Origin: Xestospongia bergquistia
Taxonomy: Eukaryota; Porifera; Demospongiae; Haplosclerida; Petrosiidae
Direction of reading: 5' to 3'
DNA: 64,000 nucleotides
NCBI GenBank assembly: GCA_963965975.1
Contig: OZ014413.1
Coordinates: 4,784,001 to 4,848,000, forward strand
Below, piece by piece: positions 48,945 through 61,900 of this stretch. The first letter of the stretch is position 1, and every line of letters starts with the position of its first letter. Under the pieces are notes generated by a model. The model was not told the DNA's origin. It ran no database searches and saw only the letters and a list, made by a program, of their open reading frames with translations. The translations under genes were made by a program, and so were the position numbers.

Positions 48945-51900
48945 ATGTCCGTCGAGAAACTCGATTTGGCGATTGCTAATTTTATTAAAGCAGTAGCTAA
49001 AGTTACAAACCCTCACTTTGTTCAGTGTAGTGTGTTACAGCAAGCCAATGCATTACTGGACAACATCATTTCTTCTCTGCCAGTTCCTGTGAAGTTGGAA
49101 GATATTGCACTAGCACCTTTTGAGACATTAATTCATAAATGCGAGAGACTGCATGATTTGCTAGAATGTCTACCTAATTTTCAGCTCAAACTCATTTTAG
49201 GTAAGGTTCTGACAAAGGTCCCTCCCCTTGTCCCACCCTCTTTTCAGTACAGTTTCACTGGTTGCCCATTGGAAGATGCACAGAAAGAGCTTCCCAGTAT
49301 TAAGTGTAATATATGTGACCCGATCGATTGCAATGTCCTTATGAAACAGTGATGTGGAGTACTGTATGCAAATCATTTTATATTAGGCTGTATATTATAT
49401 GTGTACCACCATTAATCTACTAATTTACTAAACATTATTAAATTAATTGCACATAACATTTGTAAGCTCTTGTTTTTCTTATAAAGACTTGTAACAGCTG
49501 TCATCTAGCATCTCCATGATACTAACAGTTTAAATTTTTTGTTTCATCCGTTATTGAACAGGTTGTGTGCATTGTTGTTTCCTGATTTTTGAGAAGTTGA
49601 TAAAAGGCCATTAATACATTTAACACCAATTGACTGTAGTTTATTCTTTTCCATAGACATTCCATTATTAACAAGTGATGAACACAGGTACTGGTATTGT
49701 TGTTTGCTTCAATCAACCTATCAGTGTTTTAAGTCGTTGAGGATATGTAAGCTTCTTCATGTCACTCTAAACTACTATTATGATCTTATGAATCATGTGT
49801 CAATATGCTTGAATCAACTTCAGAATAAAGTAGGAAATGTGGTGAGGATTTGCACTATGTATAGTCACTGTATATATGTACACATGAAGTAACTGCTTTT
49901 GCAGGCATTATTGCATAGTTCCATTTAATAGTTGATACAATTATATACATAGTTGATACAATTGTAGTTGTTTCATTATAATACCAGTATTAATGAACCA
50001 AACCTACTTAAATCACTTATTTAGTATGTTTTTTCTCTTTGGTCAATTACAGGCAATGCTATTACAATTGCTTCGCATACTATATGCTTGTTTGGCAGGT
50101 TTACCTCAAGAAACACTTGAACCATCACCTTTAATAAATGCGATTATTCCATACTTTAAACATGAACATAAGAATGTTCGTATTTCAGCTAGAAACACAG
50201 CACAGTTTCTTATTTCACTGGTTGATGAGGCAACAAAACATGTGTTCCTTCTCTCTCAAGAATGTCTTTATGATTTGATTAATGCATCTGGGAAAGAGAT
50301 GCCCACAAGCTCCTTGCTAAAACTATTACTTGCCTATGGACAATTGCCAAGTAATTGTAGTCTTTATTTAGCAGAAGGTGTCTTTCTGTTTGCCACAAAA
50401 ATTGCTTTTCAATCTTCAAGAGATATTGACAAGAAATTGGCTTATGCTGTTATCAAAATGTTGGCATTTCATGAAACCAACGAGGAAGCAAAATCAATTG
50501 AAACAAAAGGAGAAAATGATCCAGCTCATTCTCAGGCAACTCCCACATCTGATATAGTTGTAGTGAATGCAGTAATGGCAGATGCAGAAAAAGATACTGA
50601 TGCGAAGAGCTTTTTGAATATTTTGCCTCAACTGAATGAACAGGTCGAACGTTTCAAGGCTATTTGTTTAAAGAGAGAAAGAGATACTGATGGCAGAAAG
50701 ATTTTTAAGTGTTTAAAGGAGATGCTTTCATTGATAAAAGACCAGGTCTCATTGTTACCGGAAGAACCATCTAAGGATATTAATGTTATGCTGTCTAATA
50801 TTTTATTGGATCTTCTAGATGGTAAGATGTTTACTATGCATTTGTCTTGTTTGTTAAATTTGTATACTATATAACAAGAAAATTTGGTAGTGTAATTACA
50901 TTTGGCAGATTGATTTTCAAGGCCAAAAATTAAAACTTGGTCATATTTGACTCTGGCTGGCTGTACTATAGGCTCAGCTTTGCATTAGCCTTTCCAATTT
51001 TGGATGATTCCCTATTAATTAGGTTTGCTGTGACTTGTTATATCATAAAGGCTGATTGGTTGATTTAAGCAATATACTTTTACATGTTAGAAATATCTAA
51101 ATTGTTTATGCCAAAAAGAAAACATTATAATTATTGTTTTGATTATTAATACACCTTGGAATTCACTGTTCACTTAACTATGATGATGATTTTATTTATT
51201 GTTGGGCAAAACAAGATGCTTGCAATTATTCTGAAATTCACTTCAATAAATGTTCATTAATTGTGTGATATTTACTTTAGTGTTGTTTTAGTATTTGTTT
51301 TTACTATTTTGTCTGTTATAGATAGTATTAGCCCTTGAACAATAATTTTAATTATAGTTAATTTTTGGCCCTTGTACGTTGTTTTTAGTTATAGTTAGTT
51401 TTGTCACTTGAACAATGTTTTTTTTTGGTAGTTACAGTTGTTTTTTGACCCTTGAACAATGTTTTCCGTTAGTTACATTTACAGTTTTGCTCTCTCTGCA
51501 TGTTTTAGTTAGTTTTACATATTTTAGAATAATTTTAGTTAGTAATAGCTAGTTAACTAAAAATAACTAGATTAAACTAAAAGGGTCTTAGATTTGTTAT
51601 TGTTAACTAAGCAACACTTTACTTAAATACTATTGTTTTAAGATAGAAAGGTGGTGCAACAAGTATTTACATAGTGCTAAATTTAAGTGAAACAATAGTG
51701 GTATGATGAAATGATGCAATGAGTAGAAGATTAAGTAATACTGACTCAAGAGTATTTCTATATTAAAACACCTAAGACATAAAAACTATTATACAACTAG
51801 GTTATATCTCAATTACAGATCATAAATGTATTTAGTTGACATAATAAAAATTGCTTAAAGTAAGTAAAAATTGTCAGTGATATTTTTAACATTCCACAAT

Positions 51901-54900
51901 TTCATACACCTTAAACCTGTCTTCAACATCATTATTGCTACAAAAAATAGGACCCCTTATCCAGACAAAAGCTACTGTGTAAGCTCCATGGATTTATTTC
52001 TGTTGTTGCTCTTTAAAAACATACTTAAAAAGATAATGTATGTTGCCATAGTTAATATATGAAACTCCACCCATTATATATTAGTTGAATGAGTGTATGG
52101 GTAGATCACCAAAACACAAAATTTTCTGGCCATTTGGTATATGCTGTTATATTGTCTATTAAGTAGTTACAAGATATTTCTTTCTTTTTTAGCTCTTATG
52201 ATGACAGACGAGAACCAGCACATAAGGTGGGGTAACTTTATAATGTTTAATTGCTGGATAATTATTAAAGCACTGTCGGGGAAGAGTGCCAACACAGTAT
52301 TACCTAATAGCCAAGTCTCACAGCTCATCAACAAAGTGCTAATAGCAATTCCTATGTTTATTGAGAGGAAAGTTAAGAATGAGGTATACAAAAATTATAT
52401 TTTAGCATGTTAGCAAAGATAACACTGTAGAACTTAATATTTATGTTATTGTAACAAGTAGTTTGTAGTTTACATTTATGGAACATATGGAATCTAGAAT
52501 TGATGTGAATTACTCACTCTTACTTTGTTGCTTTGTAATAGAATACCATATCAAGAAATTATAGAGTGAGTAATTTACACAAAGTCTAGATTTTATAATA
52601 ATATACTCTACTAAGCTATAAATTGGTTGCTAAAATAACTGAATAATTTTTTATAATGGAAGTTTATGTCATTTGTAAGCATGTCTGGTAGCATAATAAT
52701 GGTGTTGCTGGATACGAGTATTGAATTTATTCACATGTTTTTTTTTTACCTAACTATTAAATTGTATTGCCAATTATGTAAATGAATTTACACAAACGTA
52801 TTATCAGTACTACAAGTACCTGGTATGTTTGATGATCTTATCATCATTCTATACTTATTCTGAAATTGCTATGGACCACACTTAGTTTAGTAACTTTTAT
52901 TTACTCTTGAGAACAGTTATACAATGATTTCTATAAGCATAATTATTTTTGTTTCCATGTAGATTATCATAAAAAGTCTTTTGTTTTTTGTGGAATTGCT
53001 TGAAGATATTTTATTTGGGACTATTTCACTTACCACACTAGATGATGAATTATTAGCAATTAAAAATATGTTAATAAATAGCAGAGTCTCAAGTTATGGT
53101 CCGCTTAGAGTAAGTACTCAAATAATTCTTAGTTCACTGGTCACTGAGGATGATCATGAATTAGTACTTAAAGATTTAATTGTTGACGAAAAGATCGTGG
53201 CAGAAAACATCCAACAATTTTCTCAACTTGAAGACCTGAAATGTGTTCTACTTGTACTACAGAAGTTCAATGCTTTGTCAGTTATTCCAGAAAATCGTGC
53301 CACTTTCAGACAGTTAAAACTCTTGCCAATCTTGGAGAGATTCTCTGATAAGTACTCTAGTACTGATGTTGAGTCTCTAGCTGCTAAATTGATTTGCTCT
53401 CTACTTTCTGACCCTCCTAATGACCAACAAGAAGAAAATGAGCATACTAATCTGATTGAGAAATTTTTTTCTGCTGATCCACAAGGTAGATTATTACTCA
53501 TACTTTAATATACCTAACATTTATAAATTACATACATTGTAGATGTATTTGCACTTAATTGCCCCACTTAATGGATCTTAAAGTCATTTATTTTTTATAG
53601 AGGAAAAGCATTCACATTCTGTTTATGCTGGTATTAAGGAGATGATAACAGCTACAACTGATGTCATGTCAAGTGATGTCAGATCTGATGACAACATTCC
53701 TCAACAAATATTACATCATGCTGAGTGTTTGTATTTAGTAATGACTGCGTGTAGTGTTGAGTTTCATCGAGTTCTTTACAAGTCTGATGAGATTGTTGAT
53801 ATATCCTTTCTATTAAAAACAACAAAGCTATTAATGCAATTGGTTGATATCTATAAAGATGTACCAGCTGATTCCATTATTTTATCAACACTTGAAAGAC
53901 AAGTTACTTACATATCAACAAAACATTTGCCAGAGCTAGCATCTATATCATTTAAAGCAATGAAGGATGCTCATTCTGATTCACTGTCAGGTTAGAAATT
54001 ATTAGGTGTATATTCACTGTATGGTCAATTTTCGTATATAGGTGTTTCAAAACTAATATTTTGGATGTGTTTAATGGGCTATTTGCAAGATTTACATATC
54101 TGTATTGAGCAATGGTCAAGAATGGATATCAATGTCAAAGAAGTCCTCATTGATTATGGGGCTTTTCATTTACTTCTAAATGAGCTTCATACTGCACCAA
54201 CTGCTAAGGTTTGTGATGAAATCAATGTACATGTCAATTATTAAAGTCTTTTTCATTGCACAGATTATTACTGATGAGTTAGTCTATTTTATCCTGAAAT
54301 CTTTTTACAATGTAGTTTTAATACCAGAGTTGGCCAAACGGTTTCGTATTTCAATAATAAAAAAGTTATTAAGTTGCTACATGTCAAGTGGAGATGTTGA
54401 AACTCGCTGCCTTGCTAAATTTAGCATGAGTTGTATGCATATGCTGCTTTCTAAGTCAGAGATAAGCCAAATTTCAATAGATTCTGATGAAGCTGAGATG
54501 ATGGCCAAATATCTAAAGGGTATTGACCCATTCTTTGGTGATCATGGGAACCTGGTAACAACGATAGAGAACCTTAGTCACAGTCCCAACAACTGGCAAG
54601 TATTTGTGGATGTTGGGATTGTACATTCGCTTATAGAATTAGCATTAAGTGAAACTGGGTCTTCAAGAGATTGTGTTTTAGGTGCACTGTTGAACATGAT
54701 TCCTGAACCTGAGATAGATAGTCTCAAACAACAGCCTTTTAAAAAAGTATTTCAAGTGGACAATCTCTCCAGTCCTGCTACATTACTGCTCAAAACAATG
54801 CCTGGTTTTATGAAACTCATCAATACATTAAGTGTCACTGAATGTAAAGCAATTCATCTCTTGCTATCTCCGCTCAAAGAAACAAGTATGAGATATCTAT

Positions 54901-57561
54901 TAAATCTTCAAATAATAATTCTATTTTTGTCACTTTAGGATTTGAGGATATTAAGGTGTTGTATGGTGCCAAACGATATACAGACTGTTGGCAATTTTGT
55001 GCTCTCTTGCTCTCAGATGATAAAATTGATAGTAAACTCAAAAATAAAGTGCTTCTTTATCAAGCAAAGTGTATGTATCATACCTATAATCATGAGATTA
55101 TGGAAAGAATTGAGCAAAGTGATACAATGCCTGGTTTTGAATATAAAAATATGATGCGTATCTTTTGCAATAACCGAATTGTAGGGGTTATAAAAATTCT
55201 CACTAAACTTAAAAGTTTAGCTCTCAAAGCTAACCCAGCAGAACAGTCTGTTTGTTCTAATTCCAGTACTAGCCCTATCAATGGTTTAGAGTGTTATATT
55301 TCTCTTGAATCAGAATTTTATGACAATGAAGCAGATTACATGCTTGATAAAGCACTTTTTGACTTTTTGGTCTACAATACAAAGGAAGTTCGCACATGTC
55401 TTCTTTGTCATAAAGCAACAGACAATTTAATTCACAGTCACTACATACCTAAATCTATTTTGCAGGAATTTGTGAAGGCTATAGGTCTTGATCCTGGTGC
55501 AAGTATTTTTGTTTTAGGCCCACTTGCAGATCATCCTTCATATTTACATTGTAATAAGTCTGCTGCGAAAGCAACGTTTTCCATGCTGTGCAAAAAATGT
55601 GATGGTGAAGTTTTAAGTAAAGATGAAAACTTGTTTAAAGACAATATATTTAACACAGTTTACCAAAGAAAGTGTCCTGGCTCGCAAATGTTAGACTGTG
55701 TTATAACATATGGTCAATATTTGTACAGATTTGCTGTGGGCCTGATCTTTAGAAACATGGCTCCACTTTATAGTAGTATTTGTGCAGAAATTGGGGAGTT
55801 TATCCAATTGCACAATTTCATGCAAGAATGTCGAGATGTTATCCTTGCTGGCACATCTACAACAAATTTAAAAATATTTATGCTGTTCCTTCCATCAGTA
55901 TTGCCTGCATATCTTCCACAAGTATCGATGTGGGAACAATATGTGCAAATGGACAATTCACCGTATGCAGCTTATAAACTCCTCCAACTTGGAGAGCCTA
56001 TGATTCCAAAGAAAATTTATTGCGTTATGGTAAAGATTGGAGTGATGATCTTTGTTATCCCACTTGATATTGGACTTGAAATGGAATTAGATAACCTTTG
56101 TCCTTTTTATCAAATTCAATTCTCTGAAACTCAATCTGTTATGTTGGTTCCAGAAGACAAGGAGAGGGGTAGTCTTATTCCCGAGAAGCTTTGGTGGAGT
56201 TTATATGGTTGGGGAAGCAAAGTAGTAGACACATTAATGTCTGTAGCTATATCTGTAAAGCTACCTGTAGAATTGTCTGGCAAACTTCATTCTGGTCTAC
56301 TAGCTAGAAGTATATTGGAAGGATCATCAAATAGTGCATCAGCCCACCCAGTAGTATTTAACTTATTGCCTCCAGGATTTGAACTTAATTATGATGAGCA
56401 TAGCATTCCACCAGAAAAGGTGATCCAGGTCCCAGAAGGTCATGTGATATTGTTGCATGGTCACTTCAGAACTTCTTCTGGAATCAAGGGATACAGCATT
56501 TTGGGTAGACTTGAAACTGTCAACACTCAAAAAGTACCTGAAAAACCTGCCATATATTCTATTTTGCAATGGCCTTATGTTCTTGTGTACTTGGAGCATT
56601 CAAAAAAAAAATATGTTCTTAAGACAGGATTTTCTGTTGATGAAAGGGATCACAAAATTAGAGATGTGCTTCTAGGGTGCCCAACATCTATGAAAGATTC
56701 AGAACATCTAAGAAAACTGACAGAGCAAATACCAGACATAATTGGTGGTCTCCTTCGATCCAAAGGATTCAGGAATTTAAAGTCACTTATATTTTGGCAA
56801 GAGTCTATGAAAAAGCATCGTACAAAAGATATGTAAGTCATTTGACCTTGTTCTTTTTATACTAATCTGTTACAATGGCTTGATATGTGGGTTATTCTTA
56901 AACATGTAGCGCATTTGGACAACCACATTATCAGAGAAGCATGCTTTTTTGCATTATTTTATTGTTACTTCAATTTTATAGGTTTGTTCCTCCTCTTGAT
57001 ACAAGATGTACAAATGACAGATGTAATTATTGTAAGATGCGCTGTGATGTCTGCTTGCAACCATGCCTTCACCATCATAAACTTGAAACATTCCCCACTC
57101 TGGGTCCGGTTCGAACTTGTTCTGAAATATGTACCAAATATTTGTTTTCTGGTAAAAATGAATTTGCAGTGGTAAAAGATAAAACTAAACTGGCAGATTT
57201 TTCTTTGAAAGGACATACTGAAATTTTATATGGAACTTTTTCCTCTGATGATTTAGACTATATTGGTTTGAAAACCCATATCTTTGTTTCTGTTATACAA
57301 AGTAATGACGAGGCTGAAGGAGTCTTATCTATCCCATCTGGTCTGAAGTATGTCAAATTGTGGCATCACAGTATTTATAAGCCACATTGTATTGAATATA
57401 TAATTGATGATGACTTTAATGCAATTGAGTTACTACCTTTTAAAGACTCGGTGTCAGTTTTTAGTTCAGGAGAAGAAAAAGAAATGATGCATCAGTTTCA
57501 TGAGATACTAGTATGTAGTGGTATAGTATACCAATATTTCCAAAATTTAGCAAATGACTAA
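48945..57561 (+). CDS. Large uncharacterised protein: helical repeats, HNH-like zinc block, Cys/His-rich C-terminus
   Basis: I do not recognise a named family. Ten plus-strand exons join in phase: 48945-49200, 49657-49841, 50053-50821, 52193-52383, 52963-53485, 53601-53990, 54042-54208, 54264-54885, 54939-56832, 56982-57561. They give about 1858 residues. I start at ATG 48945 (MSVEKLDLAIANF). Residues 1 to about 1040 are leucine-rich, helical, with no signal peptide or membrane segment, like an armadillo/HEAT solenoid (for example FKHEHKNVRISARNTAQF). At about 1185-1270 comes TCLLCHKATDNLIHSHYIPK, then MLCKKCDGEVLSKDENLF and LYRFAVGLIFRN. This CxxC...SHxIP...LCxxCD...E order resembles HNH-like zinc proteins common in bacteria. 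The last exon adds a Cys/His cluster (CTNDRCNYCKMRCDVC, CLHHH, CSEIC). The match to HNH is by motif only. AATAAA at 57560-57565 overlaps the stop codon. Confidence 0.78.
51330..51500 (+). repeat. Degenerate tandem repeat in an intron of the HNH-like gene
   Basis: About four copies of a 45-50-base unit contain GCCCTTGAACAATGTTTT followed by TAGTTA-rich sequence. Confidence 0.6.
52492..52591. mobile_element. 100-base MITE-like inverted-repeat element
   Basis: Two arms of about 29 bases, starting ATCTAGA and sharing AATTACTCACTCT, face each other across about 42 bases. Mismatches cluster in the middle of the arms. No coding capacity and no clear target duplication. It lies in the intron before the exon at 52963. 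Confidence 0.6.
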
Positions 57562-58947
57562 TAAATCTGAGCCTTGTTTAGCTTATTATAATTTCTTATT
57601 TATGACTAAATATTCTTAACATAACTTAGGAACTGTCCTAACTTTTTACCTTTCAAACTGTTTAAATTGTTTTGGTAATTATTAAATGAATTTAAAACCA
57701 ATTACAGTGATTCATGAATTTAGTCCAAGATTTTGTTGTGACAGTTCTTACTCAAATCAGTTGAGTACAAGTTATAGGAGAAACACATAATGTGGCATTG
57801 GATGATCGTAAAACTTAGAAGCAACCTCAGATCTCTAGGTAACACTCGAAAGGTGTTATGAACTACACATAATGCACATGTGCAAAGTCAATAGCACCCA
57901 AGGATGTAGAATGACATAATTATAATTACTAATTTAATTGATTAGTACTAGTGTTCAAATGCTGAAGTCATATGATTAGAAAGATGAACTATGAAACATC
58001 ATTAGCTTTACAAAGTACATGCAGCTTATTTCAATGCTCATCACAAAAGTAATTATAGTTCAACTAGCTTTATTTTTCTTTTAGTAGTATTAACATATAT
58101 TATTGTAGATGTATAAGCTTCTTTCATCAGATTTTCATTGACAATAAACCAGGTTATGCTCATAATGAAGCTGATGAGGTACATATACAATGACCTTACT
58201 TACTGTACATAGGTGGGAAGTGTATTTTTATATAATAGTTGGGTGTATGACATGACAAATCATGATATATTGTTACAACAACATTTCATAGTCTGAGATA
58301 GCCAAATCCTTCCTTCTGCAAAAGAAAAAGGTCTGGTTATTATGCTTGACCACAGACTTTAGTTCAAATGAAGACACATTAATTAACACCTGAGAGGCAA
58401 ATAGACATGCATACATCCTTCATGCTTAAATAATCATGACTGTGCCAACCCTACATTGTCAATACAAATGTTTAGTCATTATCAATTATAGTCATATAAA
58501 TTACACAAGATAAGGAAAATTTCACAATATTAATGACTTACTACAGTCAAAAACAGAAAGTAAAGTATTTATTTAGAAGAGTAAGTATGTGGTTGATGAG
58601 AGATGTATATATAAGTAATTATATTATTAATCATTTGCTAAACAGAAAGTGATAAGGTTATTAAAAGTATCTTCATACGTTTGTTATTAGTTAAGTGTTA
58701 TTAATAAATCACAGAGTGAACAAGTAAGACTGTTTTATTGTAAACCATCAATAACAGCTCACAAATTTCCCCTACTATGTGTAAAATGTATCAAATATCA
58801 ACTATAAAAGATATACTTACATTAGAACCAGCAAATACTTAATAACATAATATGTAGTCAACAAAAACAATTTATCATTAAAAAGATGTTTTTGTTACTT
58901 AAGATTGAGAATATGTAATATGCATCATACATAAAATATAAGTTTAT
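57562..58947. other. Convergent intergenic region, HNH-like gene 3' end to SPRYD7 3' end
   Basis: About 1.4 kb of AT-rich sequence. A short exon-like open segment with AG and GT edges at 58111-58178 (+) has no in-phase partners and is not called. Nothing else is supported. Confidence 0.5.
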
Positions 58948-61900
58948 TTACAAAAGATTTCTTTCCAATAGTATTCTGTCAAAACCATCAGGTGGAGGAT
59001 ATGTAAAGTCCATAAACTGCACATCTAGAATTGCACCGTCATCAACTACGAGAGAAAAGGTGTAGTTTACCAAGTTTTAACACAGCAACCAGAATACTAG
59101 TTGATCAATATTTCAGTATATATCATAGTTTGCTCTCCTAGTCACCTCTTTAGACAGAAGGCTGTACACATACTATTATGTGTACTGCCATCTATGCCAA
59201 AGGAGTAGAGAAATATAATCTTACCTTAAACACATTGTTATGTATATTTACTCATTTAATATAAGTACAGATGCTTAACCCTATACTGAATATTGAGTGT
59301 ATTTGTAAGAAAAATACTAAAGTACAGAAGTCTTGCCACTGGTATAGTATGGTACATGAAAAGTTGCTGTATAAAATAGGCAAGAGAGTTTGTTTCAAAG
59401 TAATGAAATTCAATTAAAATATAAATGAAAATATGCTAGTTATGACGGAGGCTATACCACATGTCTGGCAACTGAAAGTAGCCTAAACACAGTAATCTGG
59501 TATAAACAGGTTTGTCTTGCTAATAGCAGTTCTTTAAATCAGTGAAAGTTTCCTAGTAAGCTCATTATCTCTATAGAAGTTCTTTAAATCAGTGAAAGTT
59601 TCTTTAACCACTGACACAAATAGCAACCAATGATTTCATATGTTAATAGCCAGGAAGTAAGATAAGAAGAAGAATAGGGCAGGGCAAAATATGCCCTGTC
59701 AGCTCTCTCATGACTTGATGTCACAAAAAAGCTAGGACTAAGACTTGATTAGTCAGGCAGTGCTCTAACCTTTTTGGACCATGTGATAACTACATATGGT
59801 ATGTTTGTTTTCCTTATTTTAATATGTTTTTGTATTCGACTTTCAAAAGTGACAATTGAAATTAAACCAGATTCTTTAACCACTGACACAAATAGCAACC
59901 AATGATTTCATTAATCCTAACAATTAGTGCTACAATAATAAGTGTGAGTAACAATGCTTATAGCTTTAGCCAGAGCTATAACTATAGCTCTAGTCAGTGT
60001 TTTACTATAAGTCTTCCAAAAAAATTATATGATGTTTTCCTTCATTTATTTTTAAAAGTAGCGGTACACTGATGCCGATGTTAACATTGATATTGGTTTG
60101 TCTCATTTCTGACTATAAATTTAAACTGATACTAATTAGGTGACTGCACCTCCTGTTTTGCTCCTCCTATTCTAAATTCATAATGGCAAGTGAAAATAGA
60201 CTGAGTAGGAAATTACTCTCAGAATTAGAGAGAGCTGTGTATGAGGTCACTCAACCCATACTTGCAAGGACAACTGCAGGGACTAATCTCCAAACATTTA
60301 ATAGTAATTTTATTATTTTTATGGTCTGCTTTTGACATCAATTTATAATTTGAAAATCGGTAATGGTCATGTTGACTATTTATTGATGACTAGTATCAGC
60401 TTAAGATATAGGATTATTTCATCACTATTTATAAGACTTTGATGTGCATAACTAAATAATTTACATTTACATTTCATTTATACAGTCACCAATATAATTT
60501 TGCACTACCAAAGAAGTATGTATACTTACCATAAAAGACTGGATAGACAGTTCCTCTGATGCCTGTAATAGGAGCATCAAGAGATTTGCCATTAAGGAAG
60601 AAGTTTAATTCCACATGATCATAACTTATACTCTATTATTTAAAAGAACAAATCTAAACAATGTGTACAAATTTACACACTTACTATAATATCTCCTTCT
60701 GAAGGCTTTTGTTTCACTCTACAAATAACTTGTGAATTGTGAACTGTGACACCTTCAGATGTCAATACCCAACTATTAGTGTCTGTACCAAGAGGTACAC
60801 TATCCAATGGAACAGTGGGTGTGGCTAAACCAACACCCCACACACCTATAATATAAGAACAGAAATCATCACTTTAGTCATTTCTTACTTCTGCTCATGT
60901 CATAAGCAGCATCATCCTGAAGTATGCATTATTGCAAAGATAAAAACTATCTATAGAATTATAGGTTATACTCTAAATATCTAGTAAGGTAACTACAAGA
61001 TTTATAAGCCTGGGTTAACTGAGCAAGAAGTTTATTAGGCTCACAGGATTCTAAATTTAATAATCCTCATTGGTTAAATCTAGCCTATTTAGAGCATAAG
61101 AACAAACCTATAACAAAATGTGTTGTAAAATAAAAAAGTAAGCCTGTTGAGCAAGTTAAATGTGTCTAGCCAATCAGATTGCTTTATTAACGTTTCAACA
61201 TGTTTATACTCTAAAGTACAAGTAGGTCATACTTTTTTACCAATAAAAATTCTTATACTCCATAAAATACTTACAAAAGAAACTAACTAGTGAATTATTA
61301 ACAACTATACATTGTAAAGAAGAGAGAAGGGCAATAATGATGTCTGTAATAAAGTATTAGCCTTAGCAATATAATTGACTTAACAATCTATGAAGTACAT
61401 ATGTTTGAGTTACTCAATATTATTAATATTCACATTTCAAACTTCATTAAATATATCATATGATAATGTAAGCAATATGTGATAATAGTGATAACAATAC
61501 TACACTAAGTTTTACTAACTGATAAAAGTCTTTAGTCAAAGATATCTCATTATAGTGGCTATTGGTCAATATGTACATACTTATAATATGAAATAACTGG
61601 TTCAGTATATAAATAATTACAAGATCTATCTGTAACAACCACATATTTACCATGTAAACAAAATAATAATCGTAATTCTAATAATTCTTTGGAGGTACTA
61701 GCATTCATTAAAGGGTAACAATAGTAGTAAAGAGTGGAGTCCAAGCTGAAACTCAAACACAGTCCTTAAGCTCTAAGGTTCAATAAGTCATGAATATACT
61801 CTGTTCATGTTGAGAAGGAACACTAACATAGTGTTATAACTCTGGCTAGGAATGAGCTAGAGAGAAATGGTTTGCACTATTCAAAATACAATGCAAGTCT

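Noticed and set aside
49688..50052. Alternative splice chain using a donor at 49688 and an acceptor at 50024 in the HNH-like gene
   Set aside because: It also keeps phase but gives an uncharacteristic MFFLFGQLQ start. The longer exon 49657-49841 joined to 50053 is open throughout and has a better donor.
58111..58178. Short exon-like open segment between AG and GT on the plus strand
   Set aside because: It lies after the stop of the HNH-like gene, has no in-phase partner exon and I recognise no domain in it.
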